Notes: generated from the letters alone by a model not told the origin. DNA of 64,000 bases from Acanthococcus lagerstroemiae (GCA_031841125.1 CM063106.1:72404101-72468100), one strand, 5' to 3'. Numbered from the stretch's first letter, positions 21,671 through 34,223 are shown. Numbers and translations: made by a program.

Positions 21671-24611
21671 CTAATTCTGTATGTAGGGTGTGTTAGTTGA
21701 CAATTTATTTCTTCTGTAGTCCAGAGCGTCTTGGGCTGTTATGCCATCTTCAGTGGAGTACCCTAACACTTTTATCTTTGTCATCCTGTAGTTATAGTGA
21801 TGTGTAGTACCGTATGGTAAACATAATTCGTGTGTTTCTATTGGTTGTCTGTGACACTAGTACCGCTGATTATCTACTTTGGTTATCATAGCGCAATACT
21901 ACCCTCATTTCTACAGATGGTCGAAGCCGGGCTTTCCAGCCAATCATTATTGGCTATTAGCTATCTGCTCGAGCTGATTTTGTTCATTGGCTGGAATAAA
22001 GCTAGCTATTAGCTGACAAAATTTGATTGGCTAGCTATTGGCTTAATTTTTCAAAAACCGTGTGACCCCTCAGAAAACTTGTCGTGAGATGCAGATGATT
22101 GTACTTCTGGTAATATTAGAATATTTTGATTAATTTTGACGTGGTTTAAGGAAAAGGACCTAAACGCTCTAAAGCACAAAAACAAAATTCAGTTTTCATT
22201 TCATTTCATTTTTTTTTTGTTGAAAAAAAAATTTGATTGGCTGATAACTCGCTCCTGGCTAGCGAACTCAAGTCAGCCTGCTATCGGCTATTAGCTGGAA
22301 CCCATTGGCTACCGTCAGTTATCTGCTATTGGCTATTAGCTGTCAGCTGTCTGGAAAGCCCTGGGTCAAAGTGCGAATGTTGCGGAGTAGAATAGTAGAA
22401 TTGCGTTAAGTTGGGAGTTTTAAACTTGAACGCAATTAACATGACGCTTGATGCAGTCGAACTGTCAATGGTTAGCATTAGTGTTTATGTTTATTGTTCT
22501 GTTTGATTACCGCGTAGAACGCATTAAAACAGAAAATGAATTCTGAACACATTAAAGGGAATAATACAGAAAAAGAATACTCGTTATCATTGTGGGGTTT
22601 TGAGTAAGCGATGTGTTCTGTCGCTCTATGTTGATCAGGTATTTTTTGTGAAAGTTTTTATTAGGGTTGTCTAAGCCATTAACATCTTAACATTCCTGAA
22701 TTATTGTTTTGATTATTTCATGATTAATTATAAGTATTATCAAGCGACTTTCTATCGATACTTGTGTCAATGTCGAGTTTTTAGTGCATGAAGAGTAAGA
22801 TTTCCTCATCCTAAGATGCCACCTGAATTGAGTAATATAGAAGAACGTTTTCTGTCGCCAGTTACCAGTAGACGCGAGAAGTAAACGAGTTGTAATATGT
22901 AGCATGTAAAAAACATTATCAGTAAATCAGTTTGTTGAAGTGAACATTTTGTTTGTACCAATGTCTTGTGTACAAATCAGTCATAGGACCTATGTATGTT
23001 GTATCTATGCATAATTATTATCAAGCGAATAGAGAATCTGCTAGCGTGAATATTACGTTGTTTTTATTCCCGTACAAGTGGATAATTGTTTGCTAATCAT
23101 TTGATGTTTTTAGAGTAAGCTAGGAGTAGTGTTGGTCTTTTATCTGTTGATCGGTTGCTCTTCAGAAATTAGAAATCGGATGAAATCTTCGACCATGGTC
23201 GAAGTACGAATGTTTGCGGAGCTTGCAGCTTCTCAGTCTACTTTTGAACTTACCATGTGCTGTTAGTGTGTGTGTAGTGTCATCCCAATTATCTTTCATC
23301 CATCAGCTCTTATATTCCGGAACAAAAGACCTTAAACATGATTACCAATAGGTCTTTTCCTAATATCTTTTCCAACGACTGCCAGTAAGAGATAGGCTAG
23401 TCTCTAATTTGTCAGGCGAGAGCCGACCCTCTTCCAGCAGTTAGCTGCTTGTCTGTCAACTTGTGGTTGTTATGTCCCTAGTCGTTGCAGTGTTTTCCAA
23501 AAAGTGATTTGTCATCCTTTAGCTTCTGTGATTTTTCATGTTCTTTTATTCTGGTTGTGAATTTCCTGCCTGTTTCTCCTGTGTAAGTCGTGTCACAGTG
23601 TTCGTAGTCCAGTCTGTATACTCCGTTGCTGTTGTTCCTGTCCTTTGTTTCTGTTTTGTCATTGCTTATTTGTATGATCAGAGGTAGTCTTTTTTTGATT
23701 CCGAGTTTTATGTTGTATTGATTGAATATTTTCTGTATTTTGTATGTGTGTCCCTGTGAATGGTATTTCTTCTGCGTATTTATCTGTTTATGTGGTTGTT
23801 GGTTCTGTATCTGTATGTATTTGTTGTATTAATTTGTTAATTATTCTATCATCTGTCTACTGTTTGTGGTTGGTATTTGTTGTTAATGGCTACTTGTTTG
23901 GTTTTGTTAATTTCTGTTGTTCTGTGGTTGTTGTCATTTAATATTTTGATTACTCTGTTGCAGTAGTTGTGTAGTGCTGCTATTTTGTGTTTTTGATGGT
24001 GGAATGAGTCATTGGGTATCGAGGTAATTTATGGTCTTATTGTCATTTTCCATTGTGAACTTTATGTTGTTATTTATGTTGTTATTTATGCTGTTTGTCT
24101 CAGTGAGAAATTGGTCCAGTTGTCTATCAGTTCCTGTCCAAATAATTAACATGTCGTCTACATATCTTGTCCGAGCTTTATGTTTTCCTTATGTTTGCTG
24201 TTGTTTATTAGGTAATTTTCAATGTTGTTCATGTGTATTTCGGCTAGAATGGGTGACAGTGGTGACTCCATTACTAGGCCTTTCGTTTTTCGTAATGATT
24301 GTTGTTAAACTGGCAATGAAGACAAAAACAAAACAAAACAACCTAATAAACACAACAACTAACTTTCAAAGCGAGAACCTATTCCAATTAATAACATAAG
24401 ACTCACTGATTGGACAGACTATACAACCACAGACAGCCAATAGGAACACACTAAATAGGTTTACCATACGGTACTACACATCACTGTAAGCACAGGACGA
24501 CAAAGAGAAAAGTGTTAGGGTACTCCATTGAAGACGGCATGACAGCCGAAAGCGCTTTGGACTACAGAAGAAAGAAATGGTGAATTGGTACACCCTACAT
24601 ACAGAATTTAT
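21671..24611 (-). mobile_element. Penelope-like element with inverted terminal repeats
   Basis: Minus-strand frames, broken by stops, carry a reverse transcriptase: GLVMESPLSPILAEIHMNN near 24220-24295 (family motif GSPLSP) and YVDDMLIIW near 24137-24163, with the catalytic YVDD. Downstream, near 23480-23640, lies a GIY-YIG endonuclease: GVYRLDY, CDTTYTGETGRKF, RIKEH. RT followed by GIY-YIG is diagnostic of Penelope-like elements. A terminal repeat of about 185 bp lies at 21671-21853 and, inverted, at 24418-24611 (blocks TCTGTATGTAGGGTGT, GGAGTACCCTAACAC, GTAGTACCGTATGGTAAAC). Penelope-like elements often have such repeats in direct or inverted order. Stops in both domains make it a dead copy. 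The segment at 22380-23190 is not identified. Confidence 0.88.
21927..22363. mobile_element. hAT-type word-built element (word ATTGGCTATTAGCT)
   Basis: Starts CCGGGCTTTCCAG and ends CTGGAAAGCCCTG, flanked by GGTCGAAG (21919-21926) and GGTCAAAG (22364-22371), an 8-bp duplication with one change. The interior is filled at both ends with variants of TTGGCTATTAGCT. The surrounding sequence recurs unoccupied at 23193-23219 as ATGGTCGAAGTACGAATG, which fixes the insertion boundaries. It is nested in the Penelope-like region. Confidence 0.93.
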
Positions 24612-25608
24612 CAAGTTCACTCACACTCCAACATGGACACTGAAGTTTCCTAAACTTTAAGTGGGCCAAATGCAGTGAGGAATCTAGTAGATACAGTATA
24701 TTGGCGTAGTAGGATAGTTATCTTGGTTAGAATTACTGTAGCCACTGTGCATGAAACTGAGTGAATGAATCGAGATAGAAGTGATCGACAATGGTTCATC
24801 TTTCACCTTCGAAAAGTAGAAGCTGCTTGTTACGAAGCCTTCGAAATAATTGGAAAAATGTTCTTAACTGGAAGGTTATCAGTGAAGAGTGGTGCCGTTT
24901 TCTAACTAAGGAATTGAGCGAAGCTGGAAATGATTCTGACTGGTAATTTATTACTACTCTCCGGTGGGCTGGGCAAACTTAAGAGTATTTGAATCGTAAT
25001 TATGGTTCACAAATAATAACGAAAAGAACTTCGTTTCAACAAATATTCATACCTATTAATATTATCTAATTCATCACGTGAATATGGTGTTGTGTTTTCG
25101 AAACAGACAGAATCGACGTCACTACCAGTTCGTACAATTTTCTTGGACTCGGGTACATATTCTTCATCTTAGGTTGTTGGCCATACAGATCGATGGAAGT
25201 TTTCTTCGCCGCTGCGTTATAAGTATGTAGACGTTAATTTGTGTGGAATGGATTACGCACATCCGACGAGGTTTTGCTCAAGCCATCGGTAGGAATAATC
25301 GTACTTAAAATTTCGATTGATAAGTTTCGGATCTCGTATACGTTATAGCGCTTCTTTTTTTATTTCCTTGGCGGATTTGATGTCTGTATTTTCGACTACG
25401 GAAAGAAGACGTGTAAGATTTTACTTTGTTAAATTTTTAAGTATTTTATTCGTTGAACGGGTTGATTTTTATTTGTTTTGCGTTTTTATGAGGCGACTCG
25501 TTGGAAAGGCGGACAGAAAATGAATTACAGATATGATGAAAGAGTATTGACGTTACGAGCCGTACGTTCTGTGGGACGTAGATTACGATGATCATTATTT
25601 CTGCATTT
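24612..25608. other. Intergenic DNA, nothing recognised
   Basis: An open frame at 25317-25523 has no recognisable domain and unremarkable composition. I do not call a gene here. Confidence 0.4.
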
Positions 25609-25863
25609 CGCTACCACTTAGCGATAACCTAGTATGCCCACTATAGATGTTTTTAAGGAATGCAAAAATTAAGATTTAGGAAGGGAAGTAGAGAGCTATG
25701 AGCGTCATTCGGTGGCAGAAATGGCCAATTGAGACTTAAGGCATGGGAGCTAACTATCAAATCTCATCTTTTCAGCTTCTCTACCTTCTTTCTTGAACCT
25801 TAATTTTTGCATTCCTTAAAAACATCTATTGTGGACATACTAGGTTTTCGCTGAGTGGTAGCG
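25609..25863. mobile_element. TIR element (255 bp) with ~65-bp inverted ends
   Basis: The left end CGCTACCACTTAGCGATAAC and the following blocks CCTAGTATG, ATAGATGTTTTTAAGG and AATGCAAAAATTAAG return inverted, finishing with AGTGGTAGCG at 25863. ATTT precedes (25605-25608) and follows (25864-25867) the element, a possible 4-bp duplication. There is no coding capacity. Confidence 0.88.
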
Positions 25864-26293
25864 ATTTCTTTCTCAGAAATTGGGCCGCGGCGCCGAAATA
25901 GGTTGTATCAGGGTATTGCATTTCAAAGGCAGCTTTAATTCTCATCCGATGTAAATTATATTCGAGAATTACTAGGTGACAATCTAGTGTAATGGAAGTT
26001 CATGATCACCAACTGCGTTCTGCGTTGGTGGTTGGGCAAATACTGGGATGTACGTGATTTCCCCCCTTGTGTTGGAAAGAAGAAGGTCGCAGATTGAATT
26101 TCTGAGCGTGGTAGAGGTGATCGGGATATGATTTTCTAGATGGTTTTAAACAATGTCGTACTTCGTATCGTCGTTTTTCGGTTTCGGCTGCCCTTTACCT
26201 TGGGAACCTGTCGATCAGTCTGCGACAAATGTTCCAGTGTGTGGGTAAGTCGGAGGGATGTGGACTCGTCGAGAGGAGCAAAAAACTTCAAGA

Positions 26294-26517
26294 TCGCCTG
26301 AAATGGGCCAGTCTCGATTCTTCTTCAGAATCAGCGGAACCTAGTTCGGAATTGGGAATCGGTGATTCTTGCGTGTAAGAATCGAAATCTCCGATTTCCT
26401 CGTTGATTCCGACTTTCAGACATGATTGGAATCGATTCCAAAGGTACCCGAGGAATCGGAAGTAAAATCGGGTTCTTCCCCCCTTTTTTTTTGGGGGGGG
26501 GGGGAATCTGCCCATCT
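26294..26517. repeat. Word-built element (word GAATCGGATTCC)
   Basis: GATTC and GAATC words recur throughout (CGATTCTTCTTCAGAATC, GGAATCGG, GAATCGATTCC), ending in a GGGGGGG run and GAATCTGCCCATCTCT. The inverse of that end, AGAGATGGGCAGATTC, resembles the left boundary GAAATGGGCCAGTCTCGATTC closely enough to suggest a hAT-like TIR pair. The target duplication is not clear. Confidence 0.65.
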
Positions 26518-27604
26518 CTACAAATCAGAACTTTTGATTTTAGAGAAATGTGGTATGTTTAGAAGAATTTAGCTTCCGGTAGACGGCTCAAGGCTTGATA
26601 TACTTAAGGAATATACTGAAATATAGACTGCTTAGATGCATCACCACGTAATCCACAAAAATGAAATTTTACAGGTGTCTGAGGAGCCACGTTGGCATGC
26701 CGTATATATTGCTTTAGTTAGTAATCTTATAAGAAAATTTATTTCGACTTTTTTTTTTTTTTAAACACAGTTCTGAAGTACCTTAAGTATCAGAAACTGT
26801 AAAAACCTCATTTTCGAACAAATGTGGGTAACATGGTTATGCATCAAAGTCGATATGATTGTTATAACTCAGTACAACACGTTTATCCCCCCCCCCTTGC
26901 ATTGACTTTCTCAAAATCGAACTTTAGATTTTACAAAAATATGGTATGGAGGACACAAGATTCACTGTAGTAATAGAATATGGGTATTATTACTTAAGAA
27001 AATATTCATAGCCTACTTTCAGAATTGTAGGGGCTACATGTTTCCGAAATATGAAAATCGGTAAATTTTAAATTCTCAATATTGAATGGGCTACAAGATG
27101 TAAAATAAAATTTTGGGAGTACTCGTCTTTTCCCCTCCCATGGCTATTCGGCATTTAAAAGAACGATTCACAAAATTCTGCTATCAAGGTGGAAAATAAA
27201 TTCAATTTCTCAAACCAAGTCCCAAGCATTTTTGAAAGTTTACAACTACGCACATTCTTCAGATTGGACGACGAAATTTCCATGCTGGGATAGAAGTTCA
27301 TAAATAAGGGAGGGAGCCATATCGTCCACACCCGTTCCTACACGCTAGCCCTGTACGCGACCTTTCTTCATTTTTGCCGGTCTTCTACTTGACGCATCTA
27401 CTTTCCTACAAAAGCCATAATTCAGTTTAGAATTTTATGAAACCTACTTCTGCGTAGTTGAATTTTTGTTGAATTTTTCTTTAGAATCAAAAAAGTAATG
27501 AGTTACCAAGTCTGCAATAGCGCGCATTTTTCAAGTTTAATTATTTGTTAAACGTAGCTTAGATCGTATTGTAATAATCGAAGTAACGATAATACTTATG
27601 TGAA
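26518..27604. other. Intergenic DNA
   Basis: AT-rich, with a C run near 26887-26896. No gene or element ends are recognised. Confidence 0.4.
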
Positions 27605-27845
27605 CAGTGGCATCGGAACGGTGGAAGGGATACCGGGGTACATTGTACCGCTCCTCCCCCTCCTCAAAAAATAAGAATGGTGAAAAACCATTTTCAGCAA
27701 GTTAATAAAAAGTGCTGCGAGAGATTTCAGAGACGATTTTTCGAGTCTTGACTCAGTTTTAAGGTACAAGTTTATTTACTGGATTCAATTTTCAATTTTT
27801 ATACCCCCTTCCTCTCCCTTAAAAAAACACTTTCCGACGCCATTG
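27605..27845. mobile_element. Short hAT-like TIR element
   Basis: The left end CAGTGGCATCGGAACGGTGG and the inverted right end CAATGGCGTCGGAAAGTG match at most positions. The interior is CT-rich and non-coding. Target duplications are not conserved. Confidence 0.6.
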
Positions 27846-27950
27846 TATCTTATTATTATTGTAGAGATAAGGTGTAATTTGATTGAAGGCAGACAGGTAA
27901 CTAGGGCTTGCAGTTAGAGTGGGGGAACGTGTGAACGTCCTCAAATGTAA

Positions 27951-28226
27951 AGGTGGGTCTACACGAGGATGATTAGCGTGTTCTGCTTGAGTGATCAGCC
28001 GTGGATGAAAATCTATCGACACTCGTTCAGATTTCTCAATTCAGTCAAAGCATGAAAAAATGGAAAAATAAAGCTGAACGAATAATGAAAACGTCCACAT
28101 TATTCATCATGTTTTGGAAAGGCTGATGGTGGCTGCTTATCTTCAATTAGCTGATCATCTCAACATCCGCATTACATTCATCTTTGGCTGATCATCCAAG
28201 CAGAACGACCCGTGAGGACCCACCTT
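27951..28226. mobile_element. TIR element (276 bp), ends AAGGTGGGTC
   Basis: The left end AAGGTGGGTCTACACGAGGA with TTCTGCTTGAGTGATCAGCC matches the inverted right end AAGGTGGGTCCTCACGGGTC with TTCTGCTTGGATGATCAGCC. The word GCTGATCATC recurs inside (around 27990, 28119, 28151, 28187), so the interior again uses a word from its own end. Confidence 0.85.
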
Positions 28227-28554
28227 AACGAAGATTTGGCAACCAAAGACTTTCTTCCTGTATGGCTGGTAATCTCGTTCGCTCTTTTCCGGATTGGAGC
28301 ATACGCTGAGATTTTTGGATCACAGAACTGCGAATGAGGACAGCAGGCCGGGTGATCATTACAACTCGCCAGTTATACCAATAACACAATATGTAACGTT
28401 TAATTTGAAAAGTCGTTAACAATACGTACGATATAAAATGAGAAAATTTGTTTAAAAAGTGCTGCGAATGATCGAGCTTACATATCATGTCCACTGATGG
28501 ACAAATAAATTGAAAATTCTGTATAAAAGTTGGTCGAGTAATGTGAAATACCAG

Positions 28555-28860
28555 ACGGTTGTGCATTCGATTTTCTCTTGGCGGTTTGCGTCACCACGAG
28601 GCTGATCTTCGTCATTTTGCCTTTTTCTTTGATAACAGTCAGCTTCGTCTCGGTGAACTCAAACCGGGTGCCGCGATTTCACACCCCTGCACGAGCATTC
28701 GATTTTTATTTTGGAAAACCTGGGTTCCCGGTGCCGGCGAAAATCGAATTCCCGAAGGTCTAAAATTTCGAACTTCGATGACATTCGCTCTCGCCGTGTT
28801 TAAACGAGTAAATGCGATATTCCCGATACAGCATCTTTTAAAGTACGCGTAATCGAATAC
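28555..28860 (+). other. Coding-like block, possible terminal exon, unidentified
   Basis: This stretch is less AT-rich than its surroundings and open in overlapping plus frames. A possible acceptor, AATACCAG, ends at 28554, and a plus-strand AATAAA follows at 29037-29042. One frame runs to a stop at 28852, another (28578 onwards) begins with a hydrophobic stretch and stops at 28763. The minus strand is also open. I recognise no family in any frame. It could be the last exon of a plus-strand gene converging on PXK, or an unrecognised element. Confidence 0.3.
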
Positions 28861-29434
28861 CGAAGAGAAACGTTTTATCATTTCTTTCGTTTTGTTTCCC
28901 CTCGTTACCTTATAAGTTAAATAATTTGTAAGTCTGAGTTATTATTAATACACGGTATCTATAAACGATACACGATTCGGTAAGGTAATAATTTTGTAAA
29001 TGGTGAAGTTGAATTATTGTTTTAAACGTTAAAATCAATAAAACATCTTAAAATGGTAACACGTTATAACTGAGATTTATTGTAACTGATTGCATGCGTC
29101 GAAACTGAAGATTTCCTTCCAAACGGGGATGTCGAATACCGTAGATCCAATTTTCGTTTTCACGAATTGATGATCCCGGCTTGTGACACGTGACCAGCCT
29201 GATGCAAAACAGGCCGACTTGGTAACCTGGAGGATTACTCCGGGCATTTACAAACATCTGTCACCCCGTCATTGTGGTCAAATCTTCCCTTTATCATCGA
29301 CTCGGATACATCAAGATCACTTGAGCCATCTAACGCTCTGTGATTTAGAAATAAGTTGAAAATCTCCCGAAAGTCGAAATAAGTTATCGAGCGGCCTGAT
29401 TTTTTTCATTCCGCGCTTCGCAGTAGCCATATTC

Positions 29435-32400
29435 TCATGAGTTACCATCTTTCGATTCGATTCGTTTCAGTTTCTGTTTATTGAAATTCACGATCGACTG
29501 CAAAAACACGCTCCTGCCATCCGGCTCCGAAGCGACTGGTAATGTATTCGACGTATTCGTAGGTTCTGATTTCGCTTCGCCGTCGAGAGACGTTCCATTC
29601 GATTTATCGCAAGCTGAAATCAGAGTGCCCGAGTCCGTACTCGCTGTTGTCGGTGTGCTCGAATTACTCACATTTTCACACTGGTCCGAATAGCTGACTC
29701 CCAACGACGACTGGCTCGTTGCCTTTTTCTAAATAAATACAAACCAAACTCGATGATTATAAGTGAGGCATGAGATGAAGATGAAGATTAGAGTTTCGAG
29801 ACCTCTTGAAGCTTTTCTCCCCCCTTCTGGAGAATTTAATTATGTTTCGAACAGCGCAGCCAGTCTAATGTTCAGGGGGGGGGGCTGGTCCTGACCAATC
29901 AAAAATTAAACAAGAGAAAACAAATAAAATGAAAGAATGAGGCGGGGAAGATCAGTTTGAATTAAGAAAAGGTAGAGGTACTATGGAAGCAATGTTATGT
30001 TTGGGGCTTTTATGAGAGAAAAAAGACTGAAAAAATTGGATACATATATTATGTAGAATAATTGAAAAAATGAATGAAAGGAAATCAGGTGCGATAACAT
30101 AAGGTGTGTCAAAATAGTTGACCTGTTTTCAAACGCTTACCATGTGGCAACAGTACACGTAGGCTATTTTTTCCCCATGAAAATATTTGTATATGTACGC
30201 CATTTAATAAGCATGGCTCTGTGGTCTGGAGAACATCGCAGTTTCTGTGTAGAAACGTTTATTCTAAAAAACCGTGTTGTGGCGACTCAGCGCGTATTTC
30301 AAAAACAGTGTAAACTGAGAAGACATGATCTCGATTTGTTGGTCCCCCTCCAAAGGCAAACCTGTCGCGTTTGTTCTCCCCTCTCTGAATGTTACTGGTG
30401 ATACCCTTGAGTCGAACATTCTCCGTCCACTGTAATGTTCAGAAGGAGAGAACAAACACGACAGGATTGCCTTGGGAGAGGGACTGAGATCATGTCTTTT
30501 CAGTTTAAACTATTTTTGAAATGCGCACTGAGTCACCACAACACTGTTTTTTGGAATAAACGTTTCTACATAGAAACTGCGATGTTCTCCAGACCACAGA
30601 GCCATGCTTATTAAATGGCATACATAGCCGAATATCTTCATGGGGAAAAATAGCCTACGTGTCACTGTTGCCACATGGTAAGCGTTTGAAAACAGGTGAA
30701 ATATTTTGGCACACCTTATATTATCGCACCTGATTTACTTTCATTAATTTTTTCAATTATTCTACATAATATATGTATCCTATTTTTTTTTTCAGTCTTT
30801 TTTCTCTCATAAAAGCCCCAAACATAACATTGCTTTTGCTTCCCTAGTGCCTCTTCCTTTTCTTAATTCAAACTGATCTTCCCCTCCTCATTTTTTCATT
30901 TTATTTTGTTTTCTCTTGTTTAATCTTTGATGCATGCGATCCTAAACTTATAGTACGATAATCTTCACATTTTCTGCATAATTAACCTGCTCTTCTGGAA
31001 ATCTATTGTGTTTCTCCTTCCTCATTCATTTTGCAAATTAATTCGTATAAATTTTTTAAAACTAGTTCTGCTGCATTCTTCACTCCGGAGCAATTTCATT
31101 AACTCCTTCTGCTTCGACCTGCTTTCATTTCTTTCAGGGTGGATCTCCTGTTTCTTCATCCTCCACACTATCTTCACTTTCAATACATTTACTTACACCT
31201 GCCGCATTCTTGTACAGTTTTTCAAGACTTATATCTCACTTATCTTTTTAATTTGTCTTCTCTAAAATCTCGCTTTACTTTATTATATGCCTGATTGGTT
31301 TCCCTTGCTTTCAGTTGCTCCTTGATTTTCTCACAATTATGATAATCCATTTTTCCTTTGCCTTCTAACAATCTCTATTGGATTTTTGAAAGCCTTATAT
31401 TTGTCTTTACTTTCTCTATCATGGACTTGATTTTTTCTTTCTCCCATCAACTCTAGTATCTCACTTTCCATCCACAGCTTTTTCCTTTCTATTGAGTTCC
31501 TATTCTCTTCCTTACTGCCAGACTTATAGCTTTTTTTTTTTTAGTGCCATCTCCACTTTCCTTCAATATCATTTCCTTCCTGCAATTTACAAAGTTCTTT
31601 CGTTATTTCTTTTTGATACTCTCTCTTTTCTTTACCTCTTTCAATGATTCCAAATTTCATTTTTTGTTTTTACCTTCTTCTTACTCGTCTTTTTAAATTT
31701 AAACCTACATTTCACTACTACGAGATTGTGATCACAATCTACATCCATTCCTGGGCATGTTTTACAATTCCAATATTGGTTTATATATCTTCTTCTCGTC
31801 ATAATATAATCTATTTGATATCTTCTTCTATCTCCTGGGCTTTTCCACGCGTATTTTCTTCTCTCATGATTTTTAAACAGTGTTTCCAATAATTAATTTA
31901 CAGGGTCACGGGCTGTTAGTTGACACAGCGTAGTTTAGGCACCTTAAAATAGCACGATCGGGCTGAAATGTGTACGGTGGGTGTCAATGTAATTTTGGCA
32001 ACATCATATATTTCTTATCACAAAGTCTAGGGAATGTGATTTCACAGCTTCTGAGTAATTTTTGTCTGTGATCTTTTTTTTTCCTCTTTCGGAAGTGTTA
32101 TCATCTTCGAAAGTAAATAAATTATATACCGTTAGAAAGATAAAAGCATGCGGGTTCTAATGTGCAGTTTGATGAGGCTCGAAAAAAAATCGATTACTTA
32201 CAGCGGCGAGAAGGTAAGAAAAAGATAAGTTGCTAGTCACAATTTTAAGGTTTTTAGTTGACAGCTTGTCCCATGATTTTCTATTTCTAGATGTCTTCTA
32301 AACATGTCTACACAATGAGGCTTTTGAAATCGCATTTCTAGAAAGCGTCAATAACACGTCTTTAACGTTTCCCTTCCCAAATGTCTCTCATTTGACAACA

Positions 32401-34223
32401 GAAGCCAAAAACGATGTTCTCCAGCATTTTGTGCCATTAGAACGAAAGGGAACTGCTCGGCAAAATTGTTACTACACTTTCAACTTCGAAGAACCACTAA
32501 AATTATATTAATTTTGTACTTCATATGACTTGAATTACTAAATTCTACATTCTTTTTCATTATGTCAATAAACAACACACCTTTTTTTTCACTGTGTCAA
32601 TCAACAATATGCCCTGTGTCAGTTGACACAAAAAACAGCCCACTTTCATCGCTCACAGCTCGAGTTCTATCAGACATTAAACGAAGTTTCAAAAAAAGAA
32701 AATGTGCGCCAGAATGTCCCCTTGAAGATGAGTCATCAAGCTCCTCGATATTAATTAGCGGCTTCAGAACTGCGAATTAAGTGTTTTCTGTGTCAACTAA
32801 CAACCCGTGACCCTATTGCTCACAAAATTCTATGAGCCTCTCTTTCATTTCGCTCTCCTAAACCATGCTCTCTCCGCATACCCCTTATTCTTTTCTCGGC
32901 GTTTCAATTTCCTATTATAATTAAATTTTCTTTTCCTTTAACCTTGCTTATACTTCATCAATTTCCTCATAAATTTTTTCCACTTCTTCTTCACTATAAC
33001 CTCCTTTAGGCATATAAACTTGGACTTTCACTAAAGATGCTGGTTTCGCTGAAATTCTGACAATTAACACCCTCTCACTATTTTGGATACAACTTTGCAT
33101 TCTCTTCCTTACAGTTTTATTCATAATAATACCTACGCCTAGTTGCCCTCTTTTCCCAGCTGTATTAATTATCCTATACTCCCCCGTCCAAAAATCATTT
33201 CCTCCTGGCCGTTTCACTTCACTAATTCCTATAATTTTTATTTTCGTCTCTTCAAGTTTTCTAATTTGCCTACCTCATTCAGTATCCTTATATTCCATGT
33301 CCCTATTCTCAATTCTGATAGTTTCTCACTAGGTAGTCTCCGCCCAAACATTCGAATAGGAGACTTTTTACACCATGGATCATTATTTACTTTGTGAGTT
33401 GCCATTCGTAATATTCGAACGAAGGGTGCGCTGCAGGTGGTGAAAATTGAAAACAGCACGAAAAGATGATGATGGGGCATTGATAACGTAGCTAATTGTC
33501 CATTTCTTGATATTTTCTGCTTGTTTGATGAATTTAGTGAATTAGAATTGCATTCGTGTCGTAAAATTTACCTAATCGCCCAATAAAATCAGAAATATCA
33601 TCGATATCAACTGGGATGCTAATTAATTAATTAGTTTCATTTATCATCTAAATTTTTCGGTGTAAATTTTTAAATTTCACCTAATATCAAACATATACAG
33701 CAAAATCTTGGCAAAATACATTCAAAGCCATATTAACTATACTCGTATCACTGGTAAGTTACATATTCATTTTTTCGCCCAGCGATTACAGCGCTCCTAG
33801 CGGAGTTCGAATATGTGAATCATACTTGTTGTGGCGAAGACGCATCTCTCGGAAAGAATACTGATGTAGTTTCCCCTTGGCTTCATCAGAGTTTATCTGT
33901 CGCAGTTTTTATTTCCTTACATGTCTGTAGTTTTCCTCAAATCCCCCTCACCACGTCAAAGAAGCACACATAGGGGCCATTATTTGACGAAATCACAAAG
34001 GGGGTTCAGAGCCCCTCGGCCCCCCTTGGCTACGCATGCAGGGGAGCACGGGATTTTGTGAAGATAGCTATTGTAGGCCCGTGGACCAGTACTAAGCAGT
34101 AAGATGAGAGCTCGTATATACACTTACCATCTTGCGTTTCTCCTTCACGTTGACAGTACATTCATATTTTTCTTCGGATTCAACTAGTTCTTGCAGTTGC
34201 GTCATTTTTCGATGTCTTCGTAA
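29435..34223 (-). CDS. PXK: PXK last two exons: basic segment and WH2-like tail
   Basis: Exon 34223-34128 (32 codons) is basic and charged, with LRRHRKMTQLQELVESEE and VKEKRKM. Exon 29728-29435 begins KKATSQSS, continues through a Ser/Thr-rich, presumably disordered stretch, and ends FLQSIVNFNKQKLKRIES, then a stop at 29437-29435. That ending matches the C-terminal WH2-like motif of vertebrate PXK (LLSSIQNFQKGTLRKA), an actin-binding type of motif. The intron between the two exons is about 4.4 kb and holds the large hairpin at 29901-30930 and a LINE. Confidence 0.93.

Noticed and set aside
31008..31892. Plus-strand hydrophobic frames
   Set aside because: Opposite strand of an RTE-like LINE endonuclease and linker; the minus strand has the recognised motifs.
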